Shown: positions 21,206 through 32,439, counted from the stretch's first letter. The stretch: 64,000 nt of DNA from Apodemus sylvaticus (GCF_947179515.1 NC_067492.1:12793513-12857512); one strand, 5' to 3'. Translations and numbers: made by a program. Notes: generated by a model from the letters alone, not told the origin.

Positions 21206-22965
21206 GAGTCAGTAAGGCTCCCACCTTTGTAGATCCCCCCTCCTCCATGTGTCTAGAAAGGGAGAAATTTCATCTCTTCAGGTCTGACTCAGAATGCCTC
21301 CTGGTGGGTACTGCCTGACACATCTGTCTAAACTGCTGGATTCACAGGAATAAGAGTGTTCTAGTGCTGTCTTGTTATTGGTTGGCTCTCTCTAATAGAC
21401 TTACCTATGGCTGCCCTGATCTTGTGGGTGTGGCCATTAGTTTCATGGAGCTTCTGGTCCCCACATAACTAACTGCCCAGCCATCAGGTCTCTTTCATTT
21501 TTCAACAGTGATCATCAGAGGGATCCTCTCTCCACCCCTATTCCAAATAAAGGCCTGTCACCTCTTTCAATTTGTAAACAATGCTATGTCATTGCACTGA
21601 GGGACAGAAGCTCATGTCTCCTGGAGTGCCACCCTCATTCTGGGCATGCGTCTTGGGGACAGGATTCCCCTTTGTCTTCTGAGCTTGCCCCCACGCATGC
21701 CGAGTCCATAGCACAGGCAATCTGGGTTGCGGGAAGGATTAAAATCGCAGTGTCTGTGCCCTTGTGAATCTGGCCTTGGGAGTCAGCTGGGCTGTGGATA
21801 GAATCTTTAGTTTCTTACCCGGACCCCTGTTCTGCCACTTGGAGTTCTGAGGTGGTGGTAATGAAAGTCTTCAATGACCTACTCATGTAGGACAGAACTG
21901 TAGCTCTAGACGAGGAACCTCTCCTCTCTTTTTGGCTGTGCCATACCAAGTTGGATGTAGTAAGAAGTCTCTGGGTGAGGGAACTTGGAACAATAAGGTA
22001 GTCCCTGCCTACCTGGAAGATTTTCATGTTTGAGGTGTAATGTCACAGGCATGCGAATGAAGGAAATGATCAGTGGCCACAGAGCTTTGGTTGAAACTTG
22101 TAAGTTAAGAGCTATTGAGCTTCACAGTCTGCTCTGCAGAAGCCAGAGCTCAGAGGCCATGGCTGGCTCACCTATGTAAGCCAATATGTAGGGTGTGCAG
22201 GGTAGCATACTTCATGTCAAGTTGTCATGACACTCCCCACCCTGCCTTATTTGGGTCATAATGCTAGTTTTTCAGACTTCCTTCATTTCAGGTATTTCCT
22301 GGTGTTGAGGCTCTGCAGGTATTGTGGAGACTTTGGACATGCCTGATATGCTGATCATGGTTAGATTTGGCTGTGGGATAGAATGAGGGGAGGAGGAGAA
22401 GGGGGAGGAGGAGGAGGAACAAGGAGTCACATCCATCTTGATCGTGTCACGTCAGGGGTAGGCACCAATGATGTGTCTTATCACTGCTGCTGCTGACTGG
22501 ATTGCCAGGCTGTGATGGAGCCTGCCCAGTGTCTCCACCATAAACTTCCCTCTGGTTCCTTTTCCGTAGCTCACAAGGCTCAGTCTTTGCTCTTGAGTAG
22601 AAAACCCACTCCACCGTCTCCAGAATGGGGGTGGTGGTGGATAGCTACATGAACTACTAACAGTTCTTTAGTGTGGAAGATTAAACCTTACTAACTCATT
22701 AATTTGTTCATTGGTCATTTGCATAATTAGACAGGAGGATATTTAGTTTATTGTTTGGATTTTTAATCTAGCGATACATTCTTTTGTTACTTGTGCAGTT
22801 CAGATCTGGTCACTGGGAGTTCTTTCAGATTGACTGTAGCAGTTAGCCTGAGCTCCATGCTCTTGGGCATTTTTGGTAGCATCCTTAGTTTCTAGCATAA
22901 GGTGCTTCGGGTTTGTTTTGTGTATTACATGATTTCTTGATTTTTCAGAAACCATTATTTTTTCT
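21206..22965. other. Intronic sequence, no confident repeat
   Basis: I see no clear repeat apart from a purine-rich GGAGGAGGAG tract at 22,384-22,424. No exon-like structure was found. Confidence 0.4.
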
Positions 22966-22969
22966 AAAT

Positions 22970-23205
22970 GGAAGAATAGAAATAGAACTGTTGTAAACTC
23001 AAGCTATATATGTATGTATATTATATACATAGAGAAATACAGATTATATATGTGCACACATACATATAAATATACAAAAGTATACACACATATTACACAA
23101 GCTAAAAAGTACTTGTAGTATACTTATAAAATAAATGCCTAGCTGGTCTTTCTTATGTATTGAATGGCAATTTCTATACCTGGGTGCGGGGGGGGGGGGG
23201 CTGTC
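22970..23205. repeat. TA/CA-rich low complexity and poly-G run
   Basis: TATATGTATGTATATTATAT and CACACATACATATAAATATA segments, followed by a run of 12 G around 23,189-23,200. Confidence 0.75.
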
Positions 23206-23640
23206 ATGTTTTTAGTTATTTCTAATTTGCTTGAAGAAAGGAAACAAAGTTGGGTGGGTGGGGATAGTAGGGGAGTTGATCTAAGAATAGTTGGAGAGTG
23301 AATATGATAAAAATGAATTGCATGATATTCTCAACCAACTAATTCAAAACTTGCTTCAAAGAGACTTTCAGTTTTAAAAACTCACAGTAGTCAAGAACCC
23401 ATTCATAATTTAATGTTATCTTAATAAGAAGTCAGAGTTAATGCTTAGGGTAGGGTCATGCATTTGTGGCATTAAACTCGATCCTTTTTGCAAACTCTTT
23501 GAGTCAGTAGTTTTACAAGTAAATTATTTTTGTTGGGAGGAGATAAGTGGATGAATGTTGATTTGAGGCACTAAATGTTGACCAAATCTTCAAAATTTTT
23601 TTTAACATGGAAAGTTTCACACACATGCAAAGAAAAGGCA
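23206..23640. other. AT-rich intronic sequence, unassigned
   Basis: I recognise nothing in it. Confidence 0.3.
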
Positions 23641-23649
23641 TCCTTTTCC

Positions 23650-24040
23650 TTAAAGATTTATTTTATTGGGCTGAAGAGATGGCTCAGCGGTTAAAAACAC
23701 TGACTGCTCTTCCAAAGGTCCTGAGTTCAAATCCCAGCAACCACATGGTGGCTCACAACCATCCATAACGAGATCTGATGCTTTCTTTTGGTGTGTCTAA
23801 AGATAGCCACAGTATACTTACATATAATTATAAATAAATCTTAAAAAGATTTATTACTTTTAGTTATTCATTATCATACATATGTATATGTGCATATGTG
23901 CATCAGAGCCCCCTGGAGCTTAAGTTTCAGATGGTTGTGAGCTATCTAATATGGTTACTAGAAATTGAAGTTGGGTCCTGTGTCAGAGAAGAACACACAT
24001 TCTTAAGCGTGGAGGCAATTCTCCAGTTCTCTAGTCCTAA
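23650..24040 (-). mobile_element. Old B2/B3-type SINE, antisense, host of a B2
   Basis: From about 23,845: GATTTATTACTTTTAG, CAGATGGTTGTGAGCTATCT, AATTGAAGTTGGGTCCTGTG, CTCCAGTTCTCTAGTCC. Its T-rich head (AAAGATTTATT) is duplicated around the sense B2, which therefore inserted later. Confidence 0.6.
23668..23845 (+). mobile_element. B2 SINE, sense, nested
   Basis: GGGCTGAAGAGATGGCTCAG, CACTGACTGCTCTTCCAAAG, GTCCTGAGTTCAAATCCCAG, with an AATAAATCTTAAAA tail. Flanking AAAGATTTATT copies fit a target duplication. Confidence 0.92.
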
Positions 24041-24660
24041 CAAAGGACATCTTACAGATGATAACTCCTATGAATCCATTGCATGACTTCAATAGTTTGT
24101 ATTCATGGCTAATCGTCTTAAAATCCATTAGGTACCCCCTACCCACCAGAGATGGGAAATTAGTTTTGAATTTAAAGTAGATGAGTTGGACCTTTTGTGA
24201 CTCAGACATACTTAATGAATAAAGTATGAAGAAATTCTAAAGAACATTTAACAGTTGGTTTGCATAAGCGCAGATGACCTATTGATTGTCAGCTACTTGA
24301 CAAGAGTACCTGTGTATCAGGACCCCAGGGTGTTTGGGACAAGGAAGGATCGTTTGAAAAGCTAGGGGTCCACTCCTCTGGGTTACAGAATTTGGACTCC
24401 ACACTTCTTGACAGTCCAGGCCTTGCTTGCCACTAAATCACATCTCTTCAATAGGCTTGGCTGGATTTCAGGAACAAAATATGCTAAATATTTTCTTAGT
24501 TCAACCTGGGCTAAGTTCTGTAGTCAGTCATTTACACCCTTACCAACATTTGGTGTGGACTGCTGGGCCTTCTGCATCTCGATTAGGCTGCCACAGCTGG
24601 TGGTGGAATAGAAACGTTCAATCAGCTGAGAACTGAAGGTCTAGATATTCATGGGCAATT
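24041..24660. other. Unassigned intronic sequence
   Basis: Nothing recognised with confidence. Confidence 0.3.
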
Positions 24661-24664
24661 CTTT

Positions 24665-24862
24665 TCCAAAACGATTTATTTTATGCATACGTGTGTTTGC
24701 TGCACACACATATGTGTCATATGCAGAAGAATGTGTCAGATCTCTTAGAACCAGCATTACAGATGGCTGTGAACTGTCATGTGGGTGCTAAGTACCAAAC
24801 CCAGGTCCTTTGCTCTGCAAGAACAGTAGGTGCTCCTAACAGCTGAGCCATCTTTCTAGCCC
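24665..24862 (-). mobile_element. B3 SINE, antisense
   Basis: AACGATTTATTTTATGCATA, GCACACACATATGTGTCATA, ATTACAGATGGCTGTGAACT, AACCCAGGTCCTTTGCTCTG, ending GAGCCATCTTTCTAGCCC. Confidence 0.85.
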
Positions 24863-25612
24863 TAGCTGAAGGATTTTTAAACTTCTACCGGGACCAGAGA
24901 CAAAGAGACACACAGGCTGCTGTATGACATGAATGGGTGCCCTGAGGTCAAGAGCAATAGCAATAGCTCCCATGCTTTATGCCACTCACTTGTTCTGGGT
25001 GTGGATATTGTAGGAAAGAGAAAATAGAGCTGTGATAAAGGGTTAAAGGAATTGATAAGAGAGGGCATGCTGTGTGCTCCATATATAGGATTAGTTGTAT
25101 GTGTGGCGGTTGAGAATGTTCCTGTCCAAGGGACAATGGCGTCAAAGCCTTGACCATGAGAAAGGATCACCATGGCCTAGGAGCCAGAGAAGGCAGCTAG
25201 GCGGCAGTACGTGTTGAAGCCGGCATGTGGGTAGGTCAGACCATGCTGAGATCCTGCGATTATGGAATCTGGTTTTATTCTTACTGTAAAGGGAGCCCTC
25301 CAAAGGATTTGAGGGCAGGACTTTTCAGAGTTGTCTCTCTAGGCTAAAAGATCTCGCTGGTCACTGTGTGAAGAGTGTGTCGGCCTGCAGTCAGGACAGA
25401 ACAGGAAGAACATGTGGGAGGCTGCAGCAGAGGTCTGTGTGAAGAGGTCTGGTGTGATGTGGTTGTAAAGCAAAGTGGGTAGGCTTGAGATCGAGTTCAT
25501 AGATGGATTGCTTTGGCGCTCGACTTCTTGGACAACGACCTATAGAAAGGAATAAATTGTGTGTCATGGGTCTAGTGCAAAAAGTGTGTACATATGCAGA
25601 CAACAGAAGCCT
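24863..25612. other. Unassigned intronic sequence
   Basis: No repeat or exon recognised. Confidence 0.35.
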
Positions 25613-25947
25613 TGCGTGTGTGTGTGTTTGTGTGTGTGTATGTACATGTGTGTATGTATATGTGTGTGTATGTATGTGTATCTGTGTATGTATCTGTGTA
25701 TGTGTGTATGTATATGTGTATGTGTGTGTCTGTGTGTATGTATACTGTGTATATGTGTGTATATGTATGTGTGTATGTGTGTGTATATGTGTGTGTATAC
25801 ACACATGTGTATGTATATTATGTGCGCGTGCGTGTGTGCATGTGCGTTTGTGCATGTGCGTGTGTGCGTGTGCGTGCGTGTGTGTGTGTGTGTGTGTGTG
25901 TGTCTGTGTGTGTGTCTGTGTGTGTGTGTGTGTGTCTGTGTGTGAGG
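25613..25947. repeat. Long imperfect (TG)n/(TGTA)n tract, about 330 bp
   Basis: Nearly pure alternating purine-pyrimidine sequence, with TATG-rich, GCGTG-rich and pure TG zones in order. It creates long low-complexity open frames on both strands (Cys/Val and His/Thr-rich). These are artefacts of the repeat. Confidence 0.97.
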
Positions 25948-26265
25948 TGGTGAACCTGGAATACTCTAGAACTTTATGAACCATTATAAGGAATCTGAAC
26001 CTACATCTGCATCTTACATGATGCAAACTAGCTCTAAAGTTTAGAGATGTGTCCCATGGGGGGGGGGTGATGGCACAGACAGAGATCTTCCTAACAGAAA
26101 TACTGATATGAGGTAACTACTCCAGATGCCTCTCTCCTTCTCTTTTTCTCCTCTTCTCCCTCCTCCATCTTCTTCAGTAGCTGATAGGCTCGTCTGCCAA
26201 GGGGCCAGAGGATGCATCTTTTCCACATAGATTTGGCTTCCTCAGACCATGCACAGCTTGCTGCT
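25948..26265. other. Intronic sequence with a poly-G run and CT tract
   Basis: A run of nine G at about 26,058-26,068 and a pyrimidine-rich tract at 26,131-26,175. Nothing else identified. Confidence 0.4.
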
Positions 26266-26269
26266 GATG

Positions 26270-26410
26270 CTCAGTTCTGTGGTATTAAGCAACTGTGGTG
26301 ATAGCCACTCTGTTAATAAAAGGTATGGCTACGTTATCAATAAAACTTTATTCAAAGAAGCAGCTAGGGCCTGGGATTCACTTGCAGACTGGCGTTTTCA
26401 TCATAGTTTT
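26270..26410 (-). mobile_element. Ancient hAT-Charlie-type fragment (MER20-like)
   Basis: TATGGCTACGTTATCAATAA and AACTTTATTCAAAGAAGCAG, followed by CACTTGCAGACTGG, resemble the reversed consensus of an old eutherian hAT element as I remember it. Diverged, so the assignment is tentative. Confidence 0.35.
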
Positions 26411-27127
26411 GAGGACCTGAAGGGGCTGAGGGTGTGATAGAGATCATGTCCCCGGGCTATGGTGACCCTTGGGAAAGCCTACTATTCTGTAAGCTTGCGT
26501 TTGGGGAGCATGCGATTCCACCAAGACAGAGTTAAGGTTCTTAGAGCATCCTGTCTTGTAGACTTAGATGCAGCCACAGAATACAAACTGTAAATCGAAT
26601 CTTTGGCTCAGTTTCTCAGTGCTGCAAGGCCAGCACTGGACTTGGTGCTCGGCCAGGGATTAATTAATACAACCCCTCTGGGCACAGCTCCCTGCTGGAG
26701 GGACCACACACACACACAAAGTGCAGCCTTTGTGCCCAAGAGGCGCAATGGCTGGCTGGAGATGGCTTCCTGTTGAGTATTCTTCTCTTGAGGAATTCCT
26801 GGGCCTAAATGCCCCTGTAGACATTCAGGTTGGCCTAATCAGGTGGCAGGGATGAATGTGTGATACCCAGGGGACACAAAGGAGAGATAACAAGTGTGTG
26901 CTGGGTGTGATGGTTACCAGGTCTGCATCCTGCAACAGGATAGGATGGTGGGCCCTTACTTCTCTGCCTGCTCTTATACACAACTGCCTTGGTTTTTCCT
27001 GGGTTGGATGTGGATAATCTTCCATCCAGTGTCTCTTCTAGGGAATCTGGATCCTGCAGGTTTTTGCATGTTTCTTCATTTGTCTGGATGTCAGAAGCTT
27101 TGAATGACCCGGTATGATCACAGGTGT
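26411..27127. other. Unassigned intronic sequence
   Basis: Nothing recognised except a short (CA)n at 26,705-26,719. Confidence 0.35.
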
Positions 27128-27245
27128 GGCATATAATAATTATTATTATATATCTAATAATAATTATTGTTAATATTATTACTTAATAATAATAATGACC
27201 TTCAGTAATTGTCAAAGCCAAATAAAACTATGATTATTATTATTT
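27128..27245. repeat. (ATT/AAT)n AT-rich palindromic tract
   Basis: Alternating runs of AAT and ATT (TAATAATTATTATTATAT, AATAATAATTATTG and others) that can pair with each other. It includes a 25-base segment at 27,204-27,228 repeated exactly at 28,196-28,220. Confidence 0.85.
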
Positions 27246-27779
27246 TAAAACCACATTAGACTGTAAGGTCTATGGTTACCCATCCTTGGAATGTGACTCC
27301 TCATCCAGTGTGTTATACTGGAGAGTCATCTTGGTGTTTGGGGAAGGCACAGGTTTTAGATATTAGATGGCTATTTCTTCTGCAACCTCGAGTTTTAAAC
27401 CCTGACCTCCCTGTTTATAGGAGAGGCTACTTGCTTTGATTCACATTCTGAAGTTTGCAGCTAGAAGAACTGCCATTCAGTTCCACTGCTGACACTTATT
27501 TTGGTGTTGGTCGTTGACTTGATAAAGTGCCATCAAAAAGTGCCAAGGACAAGGCTTGGGAACCGGGCTGAGGTCCTGGGCTCAGGCCCAGTCCTCTGTC
27601 TCTCTTCACTGGACCTGGCTGAAATATGCTGCCTTATTTTATGTCTCTAATTAGCTGAGCAACCCCAAAAACTCTTAACATCTCCACCCCTGGCCAAGTC
27701 TCAGAATGATAAGATCGGTAATGTGGGGTTTGGGTTTTAGCTTTTTTTCTTCCTTTCCCCATCCATTCACTTCCTGTTG
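27246..27779. other. Unassigned intronic sequence
   Basis: No repeat recognised. Confidence 0.3.
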
Positions 27780-28310
27780 AGGTTTGGCCTGTTGCTATGT
27801 GTCATAATGCTAAACCCTGTACCTGAAGGTCTAAGCCTACGTGAATTTTCACATTGACAAGCTTTTGTTGTGTAAACTGTGTTCCTTGACTTAAAACTAT
27901 TGGTTAAATGAAATTGACTGCAGTCAATCACTGGAGGGATCAGAAGTAGGTAGGCATTGATTTACCTGGTTGGGGGGTAGAGAGGAGAGAAAAGGAAGGA
28001 GGAGGAGGAGGAGGAGCAGGAGGAGCAGGAGGAAGAGGATGGGGGGATAAGGGGAGGGCTGTAGGAGGGGAGGAAGCCATCATGAGGGGAGATGAGGCAT
28101 GAGCACATGGCCAGGAGAGACATAGTATCTGAGGTACACCACTTGGAGCGGAGCCAGGCCAACAGTTAGAAAAGTAGATTACGGGTGAACCCCTTAGTAA
28201 TTGTCAAAGCCAAATAAAACAACCATAATCAGAGTCATATTTATTTGTAAGCTAGTCAGGTATAAGCTTAGATTGGTCCCACTACATTTTGGCACCCATT
28301 TGGGGTAAAA
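27780..28310 (+). mobile_element. ERV-type LTR (RMER/ERVK-like) with a PBS-like end
   Basis: ACTTAAAACTATTGGTTAAA, CAATCACTGGAGGGATCAGA, a purine tract (27,985-28,075), AGATGAGGCATGAGCACATG and GGCCAGGAGAGACATAGTAT resemble a rodent ERVK LTR. It contains AATAAA in 28,212-28,218 and is followed by TTTTGGCACCCATTTGGGGT at 28,288-28,307, which looks like a decayed tRNA primer-binding site. No retroviral gene follows. Confidence 0.5.
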
Positions 28311-29095
28311 AAAAAAAACTTTCTGCTTTCTTGTTATTGACAAAATAATTCAACAAAAGCAAAAATAACCAACAAAACAAAAAACAAAAACCTCCCCAGC
28401 TTACACTAATGTTGTGGCCACAATTAAGATCCGTGACAAAGGAAATAGCGCCATCCATTTCCAAAGCTCAGGGCCTGTTTATTGCTGGTCTTTAGTTCAG
28501 TTGGCTCCTCCAGTGAGGAGCACACAGGATTTCTCCCTCCTCCTGCCCGGGGTTCCATCCCTGAGTTTGTAGCCCTGGTGGCTCTTGGATACAGATTCAG
28601 TGGATAGGGGGAGGGGTAGACAAGGAAGAAAGGACTGTGGGGCCTAAATGTCCCTAACAGGAAGGAGGCATAATTGTGGTCTCTGCACGGCTGTGACCTT
28701 GAGAAGTAGAAGGTGGCCTGCTGATCACAGTAAGTGTCCCCGAGTTCAAGCCCTGAAGGCAGAAGTGGCACAGTGGAGACTACATCTGGGATTTGGTCAG
28801 CAGTGGCTTAGTTGAACTAGATGTTCTGGGGCCTGTGGTTACTGTAGGGGACAATGGAGAAGCCACGTCTCAGGAAGCAGTCATGACCAAGACGTCTTCA
28901 AATAGTCAAGAACTGAAGGACTTTCCTGAGAGGGTCACCATTTCCCTACCCAGCCTCTTACTCAAACCCTGGGAACGAGGTCACAGCCTTGAGATTTTGA
29001 ACTCGGACCCCAGTGTGTGTTGCTGCGTGGCATTGAGCCTGAAGCTAATTTTTTGGAGCCTTGATGTTCTCTCCTGTCAGCTGAGTGTGATATAA
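28311..29095. other. Unassigned intronic sequence
   Basis: A-rich start (28,307-28,395), then mixed sequence with no repeat recognised. Confidence 0.35.
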
Positions 29096-29740
29096 ACGTA
29101 GCCACCTCAGGATTCCTCTAGATCAAAGTTACTCCTCGAAGTGCACAGCTTGTTCCCGGTGTCCAGACAGCAGGCAGCTGCTAGCAGCAGTCGCCTTCTG
29201 AGCCTCCTCGTCTGCTCATATTTGTTTGTCGGAATCTGCTCTCTGGCTCAGCCAGCCTCCTCGGGCCCCAAGAAGGAAGCCCTTCAGCCTCTTGGGGAAA
29301 GGTGGCATTTTCTTGGGGTTGTAGTAGAAATGTGTTCACCGTGTTGAGGGTCCCTTCAGAGCAGCATTTAATGTTCTGGGAGCCACTTTCCCCGTATCAA
29401 AGTGACGCGGGCTCTCTGGTTATTTTAGTCTGCCCTCTTAGTCAAGATGTTACCCCCACGTGTGTGTCTCTAAAGAAAGCCTCTCGGCAGCCACACATGT
29501 TCAGCTTCTGAAGCGGTCAGTCTCTCCACGTTTATTTTTAAACCAGAACCTTTATAAGTGGTAGCCGGGTCCCCGGGCCAGGCTGCTGAGGTCCCTGGTC
29601 ACTAATTAGATGGATGCATTGCAGTTCTGAGAGCGGCACTGACAGACGAGCTGCCTCCAGGTAACCCTGGGCCCTGGAGGACTATCCATCCCCAGGACCA
29701 GAAGCAGATAAATACCAGCTCATCTTTTCTCAGCGGTAAC
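29096..29740. other. Repeat-free stretch, candidate conserved element
   Basis: Complex sequence with no recognised repeat. It includes CACTAATTAGATGG (homeodomain-like TAATTA at 29,603) and a GC-rich GTCCCCGGGCCAGG near 29,570. Conservation cannot be judged from one sequence. Confidence 0.3.
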
Positions 29741-29835
29741 AGCTCTTTCAGAAACCATGTTGAAGGGTGTATGTCCTAGATTCCCTTGGACCACACACCC
29801 TCATCTTTTAAACACATCCATTTATTTCAATTTTT

Positions 29836-30145
29836 CTTTTTTTTTTTTTCAGTTCGATCTGTGTATGTGTGACATCTGGGTACCGATAGGCTTGTGCCAA
29901 AGTGCCCATGTGGAGGTCAGAAGACAGGCGTGTCTTCGCCTCTCATCTTTAGACAAGGTTTTATTCTTGCTTACCTTTGCCTGTAATGGGGGTAGCCGGG
30001 GATGCTTCTGTGTCTGCTTCAAATCTCACCGAGCCCTTGTATTACAGATGTGGACTGCTGTACCTGGCTTTACATGGGTTCTGGGTACCCAGCTTAGGTC
30101 TTCCCACAGTAATTCCTTTAGCCACTGAGCCGCCTCCCCAGCCCC
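29836..30145 (-). mobile_element. B4-type composite SINE, antisense
   Basis: Poly-T head, CATGTGGAGGTCAGAAGACA, a B1-like middle, TTACATGGGTTCTGGGTACC, ending TAGCCACTGAGCCGCCTCCC CAGCCCC. Confidence 0.72.
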
Positions 30146-31155
30146 ACAGCCTCAAGTTTAAAGTCTTCACTAGAGAGCAATGGTCTTTGAGTATTTTTTT
30201 CAGGACTCAGGTTTAGTGCCAGAGATTTTCCTGTTGGATTCAACTGCTTCTGCTAACACGGACCACCCAAGGCACACACTTGCCAGGGTTCATTTTGCGT
30301 GGCCTCCTCCTTGGATATTAAGTAGAGACTCTTAGTAATCATAAGAGGTCCAGCAAGATCTAGCTTTTTGTCCTTTTTGTTGGTGGTTTGGCTTTTAGAA
30401 CTCAGATGCCAGTCTTTTTCCGGATTGCCATGGAATCTGGACACATGAAAATGGGGAGGAACTAGAAGAGAGGCTCCCTGAGAGAGCTGGGGGCCATTCA
30501 CCTGATGTCTGTGGATGATCACAGTGTTGGGGACCAGGGGAGGTCAGGTTCCTTCCTTTTTCATTTCCAGTCTTCATCTGCCTAAGTTCTGTTTGCTTTG
30601 TCATTAGAGGCCGGTGACCCTACAGCAGCAAGGCATGTGTGAGGGAACATTGCTGTAAAAGAACATAACGGTGGGGACTGTCATGGTGCTTTTGGAATCA
30701 AGTCTTTGTATGATCAGGGATTGGATGCATAGGTGCTGGTGCGGAGGTGAGTGGGTGTGACAGACCTCACACGCGTCTACTTCCCCTGCTGCCATCATCT
30801 GCAAACCATCGAGCAAGCTGTAAGCCAGGTGCCCGTCCTCAGGACTTCACCAAGCTTGGCAGCTGTGCCCTCCTACTATTCTGTTGCTGTCTCAGGGTTT
30901 CCAGGAGAGATTGCAACACTCAAGGGTTCAGAATTGGGATCTAGGGGTGACCTTCTTTCAAGACACATACTTGTCTGGAGTTTGAGGTACTGGCTTGGTC
31001 TCCATGTTGGAAAACAGGACCTACCTGCAGAGCTAAGCATGGGCCAGGGATATTCAGCATCCAGGGTCTGAGAAGATAAAGTCTTGCTTCAAGCGAAGCC
31101 CCATTCTCACATAACAATGCCGAACATGCAGAGGTGAAGATCATGCACTCCTAAT
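30146..31155. other. Unassigned intronic sequence
   Basis: About 1 kb without a repeat I can name and without an exon-like frame. Confidence 0.35.
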
Positions 31156-31159
31156 GTGT

Positions 31160-31300
31160 TTATTTTGTGTTCTCCAATGATCTTTTCTTTTCTGTGTACA
31201 CGTGGTATATGCATGTGTTTGTGTTTGAGTGTGTATATGTGCACATGTGTGTGCACACATATGCACACATGTTCATGTGGGTGTGCATGTGTGTTGTGGC
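31160..31300. repeat. TG/CA-rich low complexity
   Basis: Imperfect TG tract with self-complementary pieces such as TGTGTGTGCACACATATGCA. Confidence 0.8.
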
Positions 31301-31905
31301 AGAATGTGGGGGTCACAGCCTATACCCCAGTCAGATCTGGCCACTCATCCTTAATAAACCAATCAAAAGAGCCAAATTAAAGGTAGAAAGCAGAAAAAGA
31401 AGATGTATGAAATACGGCCATGTCAGGAAGCATGACAAAAAGGTTCAGTGAACCCCTCAAGTCTCGCTTGACATCCCAGAGTGGAATAGATGTTTAAATA
31501 GAGGGTCAAAGATATACACACCAAATCGGTCCTGGTCAAGGTATGGTCCTGCCCACCACTGACCTGTCACTGTATGGGCCTCAGTGTCATCCTGTAAGGT
31601 GGTCTGACAGGTTGTTAGAACTGTCTGGATTTTTTCCTCTCCTCCTCTTATTTGTCATTCATCATCCACCCATCTATCTGTATATCGGGATCCATGTGAG
31701 TACCGACAAAATCGGCCATGTGTCCTTCCCTGTGACAAGTGGGTAAGGCATGCACCAATCAATCAGTGACCACATATTTCCTTCTTCTCTGACAAGTGGG
31801 TAAGACAGACAGCAGTCAGTCAGTGAACATGTGTGTCCTTATCCCCTGACAAATGGGAAAGACAGATACCAATCAGTGACCACTCTCACTAAAGGATCTA
31901 GAATT
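31301..31905. mobile_element. LTR-like sequence with a 57-bp triplication (probable)
   Basis: Unnamed sequence that looks like an LTR U3 because it carries three direct 57-bp units (anchors GACAAGTGGG or GACAAATGGG at 31,734, 31,791 and 31,848). The family was not recognised, and the orientation is not known. Confidence 0.35.
31720..31890. repeat. 57-bp imperfect tandem repeat, 3 units
   Basis: Each unit holds GTCCTT or TTCCTT, then CTGACAAGTGGGTAAG (or variant) and CAATCAGTGACCAC (or variant). Period is exactly 57 bp between anchors. Units differ by roughly 20 percent, so the duplication is not recent. Confidence 0.93.
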
Positions 31906-31929
31906 ATGATGATACAGTAAATGCTTTAA

Positions 31930-32400
31930 AAAAGTTTAATCTTTATTATTATTGTATGTGTGTGGATGGATGTGTGAATGTCCTGCACATGTGTGGAAGT
32001 CAGAGAATAGTAGCTTTGTAGAGTTGTTTCTCTCTTTCCAGCATTACATGGTATCTTAGAGTTTTATTGATGTGAAGAGACACCATGACCATGGCAATTC
32101 TTATAATGGAAGGCATTTGATTGGGGCTGGCTTCCAGTTCAGAGACTTAGTCCATCATCTTCATGACAGGAAGCATGGTGGCATGCAGGCAGACATGGTG
32201 CTGGAGAGAGAGCTGAGAGTTCTGCGTCTGGATCTGAAGGTGTCAGGAAGAGACTGAGCTTTTGAGACTTCAAATGAGGCATTTCCTCCAACAAAGCCAC
32301 GCCCACTCCATCAAGGCCACACCTCCCTTTGCCTCTCCCTATGGGCCTTTGGAGGCCATTTTTATTCAGACCAATACACATGGGTTCCTGGGAACACAGA
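31930..32400 (-). mobile_element. tRNA-type SINE, antisense, split by an LTR
   Basis: T-rich head, ATGTGTGGAAGTCAGAGAAT and TTGTTTCTCTCTTTCCAGCA before the insertion. GGGTTCCTGGGAACACA follows after it, matching the normal continuation of such SINEs. Confidence 0.55.
32052..32378 (-). mobile_element. MT/MaLR-type solo LTR, antisense, 5-bp target duplication
   Basis: Starts ATCTTAGAGTTTTATTGATG, continues AAGAGACACCATGACCATGG, GGCTGGCTTCCAGTTCAGAG, TCCAACAAAGCCACGCCCAC and ends AGACCAATACA. CATGG flanks both sides (32,047-32,051 and 32,379-32,383). A 5-bp duplication is typical of MaLR insertions. Confidence 0.75.
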
Positions 32401-32439
32401 AAGCTCTCTGATGGAATGGCATTTGCTCCGAATGAGCTT

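Noticed and set aside
25391..26026. 211-codon frame on the minus strand and 158-codon frame on the plus strand
   Set aside because: Both are made by the long TG/CA tract (His-Thr and Cys-Val repeats). No splice context, domain or start context supports a protein.
28288..28307. Intact provirus starting at the primer-binding-site-like motif
   Set aside because: No gag, pol or env frame follows. Only an LTR remnant is supported.
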